Below, piece after piece: positions 39,321 to 48,742 of a stretch of 64,000 nt of DNA. How positions within the stretch are numbered: the stretch's first letter is position 1; every line of letters begins with the position of its first letter. The position numbers and the translations under genes were made by a program. The notes under the pieces were generated by a model that was not told the origin of the DNA, searched no databases, and worked only from the letters and a program-made list of their open reading frames with translations. Origin of the DNA: Snodgrassella alvi wkB2 (GTDB taxonomy: Bacteria; Pseudomonadota; Gammaproteobacteria; Burkholderiales; Neisseriaceae); contig NZ_CP007446.1 of NCBI RefSeq assembly GCF_000600005.1, positions 434,001 through 498,000 on the forward strand. The letters run 5' to 3'.

Positions 39321-41477
39321 ATGCGAACAATTCCGGTACGTGCAGGTTATCTGTCCAATTTACCGATGCTGCTCAGTATGATGCTGGCGGCACTGTGGGT
39401 ATGGTATACGGGCAATACGGCAGAAAGTACGGCGCTGTTTCTGGGAATTATTGCCGGCGGGCTGGTGGATCTGGATGATGGATTTACCGGCCGTTTACGC
39501 AATCTGTTTTTTACGCTGATACATTTTTCTCTGGCTGCTACTGCGGTGCAGTGGACATTCGGGCATCCGCTGGCGTTTTCGCTGCTGATGGTGTGGGCGG
39601 CATTCAGTATGACGATGATGGGTGCTATTGATGTGCGATACCGCACGATTGCTTTTGGTACGCTGCTGGTGATGCTGTATACGGTGCTGACTTATTCGCC
39701 GCTTTTACCCTGGTATACCAATCCGATTATGCTGGTTTGCGGTACCAGTTTGTTTAGTCTGTGTACGCTGGTGCTGCATCTGCTGTTTCCTAACCGGCCG
39801 GTGCAGGACAATCTGGCCGGCTCTTTTGCCAGACTGGCCGATTATATGCTGGTAAAAGCTCAGTTTTTTGACCCGGATGAGGTGGATTTGCTTGCAGAAA
39901 GGGAACTTGAGCTGGCAATGAAAAATACGGCGGTGATTAATGGTTTTAATCAGTGCCGTACTGCTTTGTTTTATCGTCTGCGCCGGCAGCACCGGCAGCG
40001 TAGTATTGGTATGCTGCTGCAATATTATCTGACTGCACAGAATATCCATGAACGTATCAGTTCGCGCCATGTTGATTATGCGGCACTGGCGCATAAGCTG
40101 GCACATTCTGATTTAATTTACCGTATTCAGCGCTTGATTGTGTTGCAGGCTCAGGCTTGCCGGCAGATGGGTGAATGCCTGCAGGAAGATAAGCCGTATG
40201 CATTTAATCTGATGCTTCAGCGTGCCGGTGAAGGTGTACAGCAGGCTGTGGCACGTTATTGTGCAGAACATGGCAGTGATGAGGATTTACCGGGTTTACA
40301 GCAGTTAACGGCTAATATTCTGGCGATTAATGAGCAGCTGTTGTGGCTGGAACAGGTAAAGAATAACAGTAAAGAACAAAACATCGGTGATTTGCAGATT
40401 GCCGGGCTGGATGTTGACCGGATACGCGATATTCTGCCGGCGTTAAAAGCACATTTTACTTTTCAGTCGAATGTGTTGCGCCATGCTGTGCGTCTGGCCA
40501 TTCTGACTGCTGTTACCTGTGTGGTGGTTGAAAGTTTCCATCTGAAAATGGGTTACTGGATTTTGCTGACCGGGGTTATTGTCTGTCAGCCGAATTATTC
40601 GGCAACAACAGCCAGGCTGAAACAAAGAATTGTGGGTACGCTGCTTGGGGTAGTAGTGGGTTCGGCATTGCCTTATTTTGTGCCTGCGCTGTCTGGCCGG
40701 CTGATAATTGTGGTGGTTAGTACGGTGCTGTTTTTTGCATTCAGGGTTCGCCGCTACAGTTTCTCTACGTTTTTTATCACGGTTCAGGTGCTGGTGGGTT
40801 TTGCGATTATCGGTATGGATACGCAGTCAGCCATGCTGTCACGCTTTACGGATACGATTCTTGGCTCTGTGCTGGCATGGTGTGCGGTATCGTATTTGTG
40901 GCCAGACTGGCGTTATCTGACGCTGGGACGGATTGCCGGACGCGCCTTAAGCAGTGATGGTGTCTATCTGCGACAGGTAGCGCAGCAGTTGCAGAACGGG
41001 CTAAGCGACGATGTTGTTTATCGCGCGGCGCGACGCAATGCACACGAGCTGGCGGTTACGCTGAGTAATACTGTAGCTGATATGTCGATGGAGCCAAAAC
41101 GTTACGGGCAACATCTGGCTGAGGGTAAAACCTTGCTGCAACTGAATTATGTATTGTTAAGCTGTATTTCTGCACTGGGTGCGATTCGTGCTCAGGTGGA
41201 TCGCCTGCGTCCACAGCTGACGCCGGAACAGGTGCAATACTGGATGACGATTGCCGGCAGTCTGGCAGAATTGATGGAGCAGAAACCCGATTCTGCACTT
41301 TTTCAAACTAAGTGGGAGGCATTGGCAGAGCTGTTAAAAGTGAGCAGGCCGCTGCCGGATGATGATGTGGTTGAAAAGGTATTATGGCGGCAATTGCATC
41401 AGATTCATGTACAGCTGCCACTGTACAGGCAGGCTTTGCGGGCTGATGCCGGAGCAGGCAGGATAGCGGCTCAGTAA
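39321..41477 (+). CDS. YccS/FUSC-family inner-membrane protein
   Basis: A 718-residue protein with the two-halves plan of the YccS/YhfK (FUSC-type) family. A first bundle of about six membrane segments (residues 15-155) is followed by a cytoplasmic helical part (about 160-385), a second membrane bundle (about 390-530, with LLTGVIVCQPNYSATTARLKQRIVGTLLGVVVG) and a C-terminal soluble part. Relatives include aromatic-acid and fusaric-acid efflux proteins; the transported substrate, if any, is unknown. ATG 39321 has an AGAGGCGATT site. It may be co-transcribed with nothing, since proP has its own promoter. Confidence 0.85.
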   Translation: MRTIPVRAGYLSNLPMLLSMMLAALWVWYTGNTAESTALFLGIIAGGLVDLDDGFTGRLRNLFFTLIHFSLAATAVQWTFGHPLAFSLLMVWAAFSMTMMGAIDVRYRTIAFGTLLVMLYTVLTYSPLLPWYTNPIMLVCGTSLFSLCTLVLHLLFPNRPVQDNLAGSFARLADYMLVKAQFFDPDEVDLLAERELELAMKNTAVINGFNQCRTALFYRLRRQHRQRSIGMLLQYYLTAQNIHERISSRHVDYAALAHKLAHSDLIYRIQRLIVLQAQACRQMGECLQEDKPYAFNLMLQRAGEGVQQAVARYCAEHGSDEDLPGLQQLTANILAINEQLLWLEQVKNNSKEQNIGDLQIAGLDVDRIRDILPALKAHFTFQSNVLRHAVRLAILTAVTCVVVESFHLKMGYWILLTGVIVCQPNYSATTARLKQRIVGTLLGVVVGSALPYFVPALSGRLIIVVVSTVLFFAFRVRRYSFSTFFITVQVLVGFAIIGMDTQSAMLSRFTDTILGSVLAWCAVSYLWPDWRYLTLGRIAGRALSSDGVYLRQVAQQLQNGLSDDVVYRAARRNAHELAVTLSNTVADMSMEPKRYGQHLAEGKTLLQLNYVLLSCISALGAIRAQVDRLRPQLTPEQVQYWMTIAGSLAELMEQKPDSALFQTKWEALAELLKVSRPLPDDDVVEKVLWRQLHQIHVQLPLYRQALRADAGAGRIAAQ

Positions 41478-41621
41478 TGCGGCAAACAGGCTGTGAAAGT
41501 GAATTAATAAACTATGAAAAATCGGGGTGGAATAAAATAATTGTAGCACAAGCGCTCTTTTATCGATTATGCTGTAGATAGTTTTCTTTAAAATTCAATT
41601 ACAAAGCGTTTTTCAGACGCA

Positions 41622-41630
41622 TGTTATAAT
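41622..41630 (+). promoter_or_regulatory. Extended -10 promoter of proP
   Basis: TGTTATAAT: a perfect TATAAT preceded by the TGn extension, 38 bases before the proP ATG. No good -35 is present, which fits an extended -10 promoter. Confidence 0.5.
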
Positions 41631-41668
41631 TGAAATATCATTTAAATATTAATAATGAGAGGATTATC

Positions 41669-43234
41669 ATGACAGCTGTTAATAAACAAAATGAGGCTTC
41701 TTCTCATGTTCCACCACTGATTCCTACTCAGAACGGAACGCTGGAATTACACGATATCACTATTGTTGACCAGAATAAGCTTAAAAAGGCCATTTCTGCC
41801 GCTGCACTGGGTAATGCCATGGAGTGGTTTGATTTTGGGGTATATGGTTTTGTGGCTTATGCGCTGGGACAGGTATTTTTTCCGTCTGCTTCGCCCAGTG
41901 TGCAGATAATCGCCGCATTGGGTACCTTCTCCGTACCATTTCTGGTGCGCCCGCTTGGTGGTGTGTTTTTCGGGATTCTTGGCGATCGCTTCGGCCGGCA
42001 GAAAGTATTGTCGACTACCATTATTATTATGGCACTCAGTACTTTTTGTATTGGTCTGATTCCATCGTATAACAGTATTGGTATGTGGGCACCTGTGCTG
42101 TTGCTGTTGTGTAAGCTGGCTCAAGGGTTTTCTGTGGGCGGTGAATATACGGGAGCGGCTATTTTTGTCGCGGAATATTCACCCGACCGGCAGCGCGGGT
42201 TTCTGGGCAGTTTTCTGGATTTTGGTTCAATCTGCGGGTTTGTGCTTGGTGCAGGGCTGGTGGTATTGCTGGAAAATATTATGGGTTCGGCACATTTTCT
42301 CTCGTGGGGCTGGCGCATTCCGTTTTTTCTGGCTGCTCCTTTAGGTCTGCTGGGCTTGTATTTGCGCCATGCTGCGGAGGAAACTCCGGCTTTTCAGCAA
42401 CATCTGGATATGATGGAAAAGGCTGAGCAGGAAGACGTTGGTAACCGGCCTCAGGTTTCGTTTAAGAAAATTATGCAGCGTTTCTGGCCTACATTGCTGA
42501 TGAGTGTCGGGCTGGTGTTAACCACAAATATCACTTACTATATGCTGCTGACTTATATGCCCAGCTATCTGTCGCATAATCTGCATTATGGTGAAGATCG
42601 CGGTGTGCTGATTATTATTGCGATTATGATTGGTATGATGTTTATGCAGCCGATTATTGGTTTTGTCAGCGATAAAATCGGACGTAAGCCATTTGTGATT
42701 GGCGGCTCAATTGCATTGCTGATTCTGGCTATTCCGTGTTTTCAGCTGATTACCAGTGGCAAAGTAGGGCTGATTTTTCTCGGGCTGTTTATTCTGGCGC
42801 TGATTCTGAATTCTTTTACCGGTGTTATGGCTTCTACGCTGCCGGCACTGTTTCCTACCCGTATCCGTTACAGTGCTCTGGCCAGTGCGTTTAATATTGC
42901 GATTATTATTGCCGGTTTAACGCCGACTATTGCCGCTGCGCTGGTGGATGCTACTAATGATTTGTTTATTCCGGCTTATTATCTGATGCTGGTGGGAATT
43001 ATCGGTATTGTTACTGGTATCTGCCTGAAAGAAACGGCCAATCGTCCGCTGCGCGGTGTGTCTCCTTCAGCTTCGAATAAGCAGGAAGCGCGAGAGCTGC
43101 TGGTGCAGACTTATCAGCATATTGAGCAGAGTGTGGATGATATTGATGCAGAAATTGCCCGCTTACAGGAGCAGATAGGTGAGCTGGAAAAGCGTAAGCA
43201 GCAATATATTGATTTACATCCGAAGCTGGAGTGA
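41669..43234 (+). CDS. proP: Osmosensing proline/betaine transporter, ProP family
   Basis: An MFS H+ symporter that takes up proline, glycine betaine or related osmolytes. It has 12 membrane segments, with the N-terminal signature ALGNAMEWFDFGVYGFVA, the loop motif GILGDRFGRQKVL and QGFSVGGEYTGAAIFVAE. After the last span there is a C-terminal coiled coil (residues about 490-515, IDAEIARLQEQIGELEKRKQ), the feature that sets the osmotic response in ProP. I start at ATG 41669, behind GAGAGGA; the longer frame uses a TTG. The 521-residue length is close to the family norm (500). An extended -10 promoter and a strong terminator frame the gene. Confidence 0.9.
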   Translation: MTAVNKQNEASSHVPPLIPTQNGTLELHDITIVDQNKLKKAISAAALGNAMEWFDFGVYGFVAYALGQVFFPSASPSVQIIAALGTFSVPFLVRPLGGVFFGILGDRFGRQKVLSTTIIIMALSTFCIGLIPSYNSIGMWAPVLLLLCKLAQGFSVGGEYTGAAIFVAEYSPDRQRGFLGSFLDFGSICGFVLGAGLVVLLENIMGSAHFLSWGWRIPFFLAAPLGLLGLYLRHAAEETPAFQQHLDMMEKAEQEDVGNRPQVSFKKIMQRFWPTLLMSVGLVLTTNITYYMLLTYMPSYLSHNLHYGEDRGVLIIIAIMIGMMFMQPIIGFVSDKIGRKPFVIGGSIALLILAIPCFQLITSGKVGLIFLGLFILALILNSFTGVMASTLPALFPTRIRYSALASAFNIAIIIAGLTPTIAAALVDATNDLFIPAYYLMLVGIIGIVTGICLKETANRPLRGVSPSASNKQEARELLVQTYQHIEQSVDDIDAEIARLQEQIGELEKRKQQYIDLHPKLE

Positions 43235-43263
43235 ATAATTAATTTAAAAGAGGGAATAAAATC

Positions 43264-43310
43264 AAATCCACTAATGTTAACTTGTGTATGTTAATATTGG
43301 TGGATTTTTT
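43264..43310 (+). terminator. Intrinsic terminator of proP
   Basis: A 17-bp stem with two G-U pairs (43264-43280, 43291-43307) and a 10-base loop, followed by T's. The lower stem is AAATCCAC/GTGGATTT. Confidence 0.85.
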
Positions 43311-43321
43311 GTTGATATAAC

Positions 43322-44293
43322 ATGATGATATGTCAAAATTTATTTATGGAAAAAATTAAAGAAATTACTCAATTAATACTAAATATATTCAAGATTATAA
43401 GTATTACATGCCCAGCTATTGGGATTATTATTTTTACTTTGTACTGTATGAAGATACATTTTTATCCTCCAGATGTACAAATTAGTGATACGTTAGTATT
43501 TATATTAATAGCTATAAGTTTTGGAATGCTTTATGTGTTACTTGTGGGTTTACTATATTGGGCAAATTTAGCAATTTTCTTTTTTCTTTATGTATCAAGA
43601 GTAAAATTACGGCCAAATATTTATTATAATAAAATAAAATCTTATAAATTTAAAAATTATAAATTAAAAGGAATTCCGTCATTGAGTGATAGGATAATAA
43701 TATATATTTATGGAGTAATAGCGGAAATAATTTTACTTCTTAGCGTATACTCAGGAGTTTTTTCTTTACTAAAAATAATTTTTGTACAATTTTTGATGTT
43801 GCTATTATATGCGGTAATATTTTTTTATAATAATCATATTTTTATAAAAATAAAAAGAACAGTAAATCAAAATATTGAGAAAAAGAAACCAGACAAAAAC
43901 GAAAAAGTTAAATTTAATTTAATATTTATATTGCTTTTATTTTTAATTCCATTAGTAGTAGGTCAGTTTTCAAATAGTTTAATTAAATATTCTTTTGCTT
44001 TTTGTGGTATAAGGCAAACTGATGTTTCGTTATATGTAGATAAAAATTATTTCAACTTAGTACTGCAAAAAAAAATAAATGAATTAAATTCCCAAAAGTC
44101 TGAATCCGATTTAAAAAATCCATGTGATGATAACATGTGCGAACTAGAACATATAGATATTCTACTGACTAACGTTGGTTCCAAAACTTTAATTTTTATT
44201 CCGTCAATAGAGAATAAAACAAAAGGTTTACGTGTGGAGTTACCAAACAGTGCGATAAAATTAAATCTAAAGAATTATTCTCAAAGTAATTAA
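43322..44293 (+). CDS. AT-rich multi-pass membrane protein, unknown
   Basis: A 323-residue frame with hydrophobic segments at about 20-42, 54-92 (two spans), 125-180 (two spans) and 205-225. A polar C-terminal domain of about 90 residues (IRQTDVSLYVDKNYFN to the end) contains two close cysteines in NPCDDNMCELEH. The likely start is ATG 43322 or the internal ATG 43346 (MEKIKEIT); neither has a good ribosome site. Base composition is far more AT-rich than proP or yheS. It sits alone between a terminator and about 320 bases of non-coding DNA. I do not recognise the family. Confidence 0.65.
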   Translation: MMICQNLFMEKIKEITQLILNIFKIISITCPAIGIIIFTLYCMKIHFYPPDVQISDTLVFILIAISFGMLYVLLVGLLYWANLAIFFFLYVSRVKLRPNIYYNKIKSYKFKNYKLKGIPSLSDRIIIYIYGVIAEIILLLSVYSGVFSLLKIIFVQFLMLLLYAVIFFYNNHIFIKIKRTVNQNIEKKKPDKNEKVKFNLIFILLLFLIPLVVGQFSNSLIKYSFAFCGIRQTDVSLYVDKNYFNLVLQKKINELNSQKSESDLKNPCDDNMCELEHIDILLTNVGSKTLIFIPSIENKTKGLRVELPNSAIKLNLKNYSQSN

Positions 44294-44615
44294 GTTAAGA
44301 ATTTGAGAAAAGAATCATCAGATGTAATTGATTAATCAGGAAATGAAAAATCTTTTTGTACTGATAGTGATGCTTATCTATTATTTAATCAATATTGATA
44401 GTAGTTTTAACAGATATTTGATCGATGCGCTGAGGTTGAGGATGATGTTATTACTTTATATCAGGAATGCTTTTATATGGTTTTATCTACGATTTATATT
44501 TGATAATCCTGCCTGAATAATAGAGTTAATTCTCAGATATATACTTTTATGTATGAATCATTCAAATTATTTACCGGCTAAAAAGTATTTTAAGCCGGTA
44601 AATTCTAAGCAGATT
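44294..44615. other. Intergenic region, convergent genes
   Basis: No convincing gene. A 62-residue frame (44328-44516) is hydrophobic and lacks support. It ends in the hairpin at 44569-44603. Confidence 0.45.
44569..44603 (-). terminator. Hairpin after the DUF4124 gene pair
   Basis: An 11-bp stem ATTTACCGGCT/AGCCGGTAAAT read on either strand (44569-44579, 44593-44603), 12 bases past the stop codon of the minus-strand gene. The T-run is weak. Confidence 0.6.
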
Positions 44616-45044
44616 TTATTTGCCATTCAGAGCTTTATCCAAATCCTGCTGCCGGGATTTTACGGCATCTTCCAGACCTTTTATGCGTTCCTGATAGCGC
44701 ACGTAGTTGCGTTCATTTCCCATACGAATTTTTTTACCGTCTTCCAGTGCTTTTTTGGCATCGGCAAGGTTTTTACGTGCAGCAGAAATTGCGGCCTGAT
44801 CGGGCTGGTTGCTGGCGGCTGAATCTGCATCTTTGGAATTGGTATCAGGAGTAGCTACGACAGGTTTGTAGGCAGAAGTGGTTGAGAAATTCCCGCCCAG
44901 ATTGCTGACAGAATGGCAGTTTTTACCTTTCGGAACTTCGCTGTAACTGTGATTCCCCCGGCTGTCGGTGCATTCATATATCTGTGCCAGTGCAGAAGTG
45001 CTTATCAGTGTACACAATGTGGCAAGTATCAGGGATTTTCTCAT
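44616..45044 (-). CDS. DUF4124-type periplasmic protein
   Basis: A 142-residue protein with signal peptide MRKSLILATLCTLISTSALA. The short DUF4124-like module IYECTDSRGNHSYSEVPKGKNCHSV (two cysteines, probably a disulfide) follows at once. A linker and a lysine/glutamate-rich helical tail (about 85-140, AARKNLADAKKALEDGKK) complete it. The same plan is found in the next gene upstream, 20 bases away, so the two are tandem paralogues in one operon. Function unknown; such proteins are exported envelope proteins of proteobacteria. Confidence 0.75.
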   Translation of the reverse strand: MRKSLILATLCTLISTSALAQIYECTDSRGNHSYSEVPKGKNCHSVSNLGGNFSTTSAYKPVVATPDTNSKDADSAASNQPDQAAISAARKNLADAKKALEDGKKIRMGNERNYVRYQERIKGLEDAVKSRQQDLDKALNGK

Positions 45045-45064
45045 GATTTATCCTTTATCTGGGT

Positions 45065-45550
45065 TTACATACGACCAAGTTCCCGCTGTATGGCCTGAAT
45101 GTTCTGCTGCCGGTCAAGTACTGCGCTTTGCAGTTCGGTAATATTACCGCCTTTACCGGTACGGCTGCGGTTCAGTGCCTGCTGTGCCTGAGCAAGAGCA
45201 TTACGTTCATTGGTCAGCTCCTGCTGCAAAATGGCACGACGGGTATTGTCGCTGCCTTTAGGAACGATATTAACTGTGGGTTGCAGGCCGCTATAGGCTG
45301 TTGCTACCTTGGTTGCAGGCCGCGGGCGGCTGCGTATTGTGGCCGAAGCGCTACTGTTGCGGTAGCTGGGACGGCTGTCGCTGTAGCTACCGATAGCCGG
45401 TAAGTTGGCTACGGCACAATTACCCTTTAGTTTTGAGGTATAGACAACTTCGCCGTTTTCAAGACAGGTATACACTTTTGCAACGGCACTCTGTCCTATA
45501 AACAGGCCACTGGTAAATATTAGTATGGGAATGATTTTTTTGTATGTCAT
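45065..45550 (-). CDS. DUF4124-like periplasmic protein, second member
   Basis: A 161-residue protein with a signal peptide (ends near QSAVA|KVY). A shortened N-terminal module VYTCLENGEVVYTSKLKGNCAV matches the neighbour's in its two cysteines. A Ser/Arg-rich low-complexity linker (about 55-85) and a coiled-coil tail (RAILQQELTNERNALAQAQQALN) follow. Its stop lies 20 bases before the start of the downstream paralogue. It is 24 bases after yheS on the same strand, so all may be read together. Confidence 0.7.
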   Translation of the reverse strand: MTYKKIIPILIFTSGLFIGQSAVAKVYTCLENGEVVYTSKLKGNCAVANLPAIGSYSDSRPSYRNSSASATIRSRPRPATKVATAYSGLQPTVNIVPKGSDNTRRAILQQELTNERNALAQAQQALNRSRTGKGGNITELQSAVLDRQQNIQAIQRELGRM

Positions 45551-45574
45551 TATTGAGCCTTATACTGCAATAAT

Positions 45575-47479
45575 TCAAGTAGTCTGGTTAATGTTTTCGA
45601 CTTCTTGCTGCCATTCAAGCCATTTTTCTTCAGTCTGAGCTAATTTTACTTTGAGCTCGGCCAATTGGGTAAGGGTTTGTTGTAATTTTGTCTGATTTTC
45701 GTCAAGATATGCTTCTTCACTGGCAAGAAATGCTTCATGTTGTTTGCGTTGCTGCTGCCAGTTTCCCATATCCCGTTCGGCTTTTTCGATATTTTTCAAT
45801 AACGGTTTAATCAGACGGGCACGCTGCTGACGTTGTTGTGCTTCAATGCGTTTCTGCTCTTTGCGATTGTGATTATCACGCGAATCCTGCGGCTGTTCAC
45901 CGTTATGCTGATCCTGAGTTAAACGCCACTGGCGGTAATTGCTGAGGTCACCATCAAAGTGTTTCAGTTCGCCATCACTGAGATAAATTAAAGCATCAGT
46001 AGTGGATTCAAGCAGACTGCGGTCGTGAGAGACTACGATCAGTGCGCCTTTAAACGTCTGTAATGCTACAGTTAATGCATGGCGCATGTCCAGATCAAGA
46101 TGGTTTGTCGGTTCGTCCAGTAGCAGCAGGTTCGGTTTTTGCCAGACTATCATTGCCAGTGCCAGACGGGCTTTTTCACCGCCGGAAAAGGGGGCAATTG
46201 GTTGTAAAGCCATATCCCCGATGAAGGCAAAGCTACCGAGGAAGTTGCGGATTTCCTGTTCGCGTACGGCCGGTGACAGCTGCTGGATATGCCAGACCGG
46301 ACTTTGGTCTGCACGCAGTGTTTCGAGCTGATGCTGGGCGAAATAGCCGATTTTGAGTTTTTCCGCACGGATAATCTGGCCGCTTAGTGGTTTCAGGCTG
46401 CCGGAAATGGCTTTGATAAGGGTGGATTTACCGCTGCCGTTTACCCCGAGCAGACCATAACGTGCTCCGGATTCAACTGAAAGGTCGATATCGTGCAGAA
46501 CGGTTTTGTCACCATAGCCAAGGTTGATGTGTTCCAGTTTCAGCAGCGGATTAGGCAGATGGTCAGGCTGTGCAAACTGAAACGAAAATTCACTGTCCAG
46601 ATGTGCCGGCGCAATGCGTTCAAGCCGTGCCAGTGCTTTGATTCGGCTTTGTGCCTGTACTGCCTTGGTGGCTTTGGCTTTAAAGCGGTCGATAAAGGAT
46701 TGCAGGTGCTGAATATGAGCCTGCTGTTTAAGATAGGCAGCCTGCTGCTGAGTCAGCCGCTGTGCACGTTCCTGCTGATAAAAATCATAGTTGCCGCCGT
46801 AGAGGATAAGCTGCTGTTGTGTCAGTTCAACTGTCTGAGTGGTGGTGGCATTCAGAAAATCACGGTCATGCGAAATGATTATCTGGGTGGTATCCAGACC
46901 GGCCAGATGCTGTTCCAGCCACAATACTGTTTCCAGATCCAGATGGTTGGTAGGTTCATCCAGCAGGAGTAAATCCGTACGGCACATCAGTGCCTGAGCC
47001 AGATTCAGGCGCATACGCCAGCCGCCGCTGAATGATTTTACCGGTTGCTGCTGTTCCTGCTGTGAGAAACCAAGGCCGTTGAGCAGTTTGGCTGCACGTG
47101 CCGGTGCACTGTAGGCGCCGATTTCATCCAGCCTTGCATGATATTCTGCCTGTTTGAAGCCGTCGTCGTCATCTTCGGCCTGTTGCAGTAGCTGTTGCAG
47201 TTGCTGCAATTCGCTATCGCCCTGCAAAACATAGTCCAGGGCGGGTATATCCAGTGCCGGTGTTTCCTGTTTGACAGTGGCCAGTTGCCAGTGTTTGGGT
47301 AAACGGATATCACCGCTGTCATGGCTGATTTTACCTTCAATCAGAGCGAACAGGCTGGATTTGCCGGTGCCGTTTTTACCAATCAGGCCGATACGCTGAC
47401 CCGGATAGATGGTCAGGCTGGCATTATTCAAAAGTTGTTTATTACCACGTTGTAAACTAAGGTTTTTAATTTCAATCAT
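45575..47479 (-). CDS. yheS: ABC-F family ATPase YheS
   Basis: An ABC-F translation-associated ATPase with two ABC domains and no membrane part; such proteins act at the ribosomal E site. Walker A motifs are GLIGKNGTGKS (about 31-41) and GLLGVNGSGKS (about 345). The signatures are FSGGWRMRL and FSGGEKARL, and both domains have LLLDEPTNHLD. The C-terminal region is a charged coiled coil (about 540-630) as in YheS. Length is 634 residues (E. coli 637). It lies 39 bases downstream of tsaD, with a small ACCGTGC/GCACGGT hairpin (47497-47517) between them that lacks a T-run. Confidence 0.9.
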   Translation of the reverse strand: MIEIKNLSLQRGNKQLLNNASLTIYPGQRIGLIGKNGTGKSSLFALIEGKISHDSGDIRLPKHWQLATVKQETPALDIPALDYVLQGDSELQQLQQLLQQAEDDDDGFKQAEYHARLDEIGAYSAPARAAKLLNGLGFSQQEQQQPVKSFSGGWRMRLNLAQALMCRTDLLLLDEPTNHLDLETVLWLEQHLAGLDTTQIIISHDRDFLNATTTQTVELTQQQLILYGGNYDFYQQERAQRLTQQQAAYLKQQAHIQHLQSFIDRFKAKATKAVQAQSRIKALARLERIAPAHLDSEFSFQFAQPDHLPNPLLKLEHINLGYGDKTVLHDIDLSVESGARYGLLGVNGSGKSTLIKAISGSLKPLSGQIIRAEKLKIGYFAQHQLETLRADQSPVWHIQQLSPAVREQEIRNFLGSFAFIGDMALQPIAPFSGGEKARLALAMIVWQKPNLLLLDEPTNHLDLDMRHALTVALQTFKGALIVVSHDRSLLESTTDALIYLSDGELKHFDGDLSNYRQWRLTQDQHNGEQPQDSRDNHNRKEQKRIEAQQRQQRARLIKPLLKNIEKAERDMGNWQQQRKQHEAFLASEEAYLDENQTKLQQTLTQLAELKVKLAQTEEKWLEWQQEVENINQTT

Positions 47480-47518
47480 ATTAATCTGTGCGGTTAACCG
47501 TGCTGAGGGTGCACGGTA

Positions 47519-48541
47519 TTACTGAACAATCTGGCTGAGCGGCCAGCGCGGTTTTACATTAAAACCGGCAGCAGGCTGTGCGTTGCTCAGGTGCATGGCA
47601 CCGGCAAAAGCAATCATGGCGCCATTATCTGTGCAGTAGGCCATTGGCGGAAAGAATGTCTGTATTCCCGGCAAGTTGCTGAGGCTTTGGCGTAACTGCC
47701 AGTTTGCGCCGACACCGCCGGCAACAACTAGCCGCTGATAACCGGTTTGTTTTAATGCCTGTCTGGCTTTGCTGGTGAGTACATCTACTACGGCGTTCTG
47801 AAATTCGCGGCAAATATCATTGCGGATTTGCTCCGGAAGCTGTTCTTTACAGCCTGTTTCTGCGCGGATTTTGTTTACTGCGGTCAATACTGCGGTTTTT
47901 AAACCGGAAAAACTCATGTTTAAGTCGTGTGAATGCAGCATGGGGCGGGGAAAATGCAGGCTGCCCGGTTGTCCCAGTCTAGCCAGTTCTGACAGTCTGG
48001 CACCGCCGGGATAAGGCAGACCAAGCAGTTTGGCGGTTTTATCGAAAGCTTCTCCGGCAGCGTCATCGATGCTTTCACCCAGAAGGGTATAGTCGCCAAT
48101 CCCTTTTACGGCCATAAACTGGGTATGGCCGCCGGAAACCAGTAAGGCGACGAAGGGAAAGGCAGGTTTGTCTTCGCTCAGTAACGGCGAGAGCATGTGT
48201 CCTTCAAGGTGATGTACCGGAATAACCGGTTTGTTCAGGGCGAATGCCAGAGCATTGGCAAAGCTGGCACCGGCCAAAAGTGCACCGCCCAGACCCGGTC
48301 CCTGTGTGTAGGCAATAGCGTCGATATCACTGTATGTTTTATCTGCCTCTTGCAGACAGGCCTGAGTAAGCGGTGTCAGCCGGCGGATGTGATCGCGGCT
48401 GGCCAGTTCAGGCACGACACCGCCATATTCTGCATGCATGGCAATTTGTGTATGCAGTTGATGAGCCAGCAGACCGTGCGTGCTGTCGTACAGGGCGACG
48501 CCGGTTTCATCACAAGAAGATTCTATTCCCAGTACCAACAT
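47519..48541 (-). CDS. tsaD: tRNA N6-threonylcarbamoyladenosine synthase subunit TsaD
   Basis: TsaD transfers the threonylcarbamoyl group to A37 of ANN-decoding tRNAs, together with TsaB, TsaE and TsaC. It has an ASKHA fold. N-terminal [13 protein letters not shown] and the metal-binding HHLEGH (His111, His115) are present, with VSGGHTQ and [12 protein letters not shown] following. At 340 residues it has the usual length. It is an essential universal gene. It starts at ATG 48541 and is divergent from queC. Confidence 0.97.
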   Translation of the reverse strand: MLVLGIESSCDETGVALYDSTHGLLAHQLHTQIAMHAEYGGVVPELASRDHIRRLTPLTQACLQEADKTYSDIDAIAYTQGPGLGGALLAGASFANALAFALNKPVIPVHHLEGHMLSPLLSEDKPAFPFVALLVSGGHTQFMAVKGIGDYTLLGESIDDAAGEAFDKTAKLLGLPYPGGARLSELARLGQPGSLHFPRPMLHSHDLNMSFSGLKTAVLTAVNKIRAETGCKEQLPEQIRNDICREFQNAVVDVLTSKARQALKQTGYQRLVVAGGVGANWQLRQSLSNLPGIQTFFPPMAYCTDNGAMIAFAGAMHLSNAQPAAGFNVKPRWPLSQIVQ

Positions 48542-48636
48542 GTTTGTGTATTTGAAATATCAGCAATAAAGCCGGTTATTTTACCTGTTTTACACGCTTT
48601 CGTGACTAAACTGTCAGTATAAGAGGGCAAATGTTT

Positions 48637-48642
48637 TATAAT
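48637..48642 (+). promoter_or_regulatory. -10 element of queC
   Basis: A perfect TATAAT 16 bases before the candidate riboswitch stem. The expected transcript start, near 48649, would place the aptamer at the 5' end of the mRNA. The -35 is not clear. Confidence 0.45.
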
Positions 48643-48657
48643 TTGTAATAAATGACT

Positions 48658-48735
48658 GCGTGGTTCGCAAACCTCCCACGTCAGGCGGTCGGAAAGAGGG
48701 CTTTCCGGCTGGTTCTGAAATCAAAACTAAGGAAT
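48658..48735 (+). promoter_or_regulatory. Candidate preQ1-I riboswitch before queC
   Basis: A short stem CGTGG/CCACG (48659-48663, 48676-48680) encloses a TTCGCAAACCTC loop whose GG-TTC start and C-rich end resemble the preQ1-I aptamer. The A-rich tail AAAACTAAGGA (48723-48733), a hallmark of that class, lies further down and contains the ribosome site of queC. Between stem and tail there is an extra hairpin CGGAAAG/CTTTCCG (48690-48696, 48701-48707), not part of the minimal class. queC acts in preQ1 synthesis, so control by preQ1 through ribosome-site masking fits. Not verified by a covariance model. Confidence 0.5.
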
Positions 48736-48742
48736 CTGGATA

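Noticed and set aside
44328..44516. 62-codon hydrophobic plus-strand frame
   Set aside because: No ribosome site, AT-rich chance frame, no similarity recognised.
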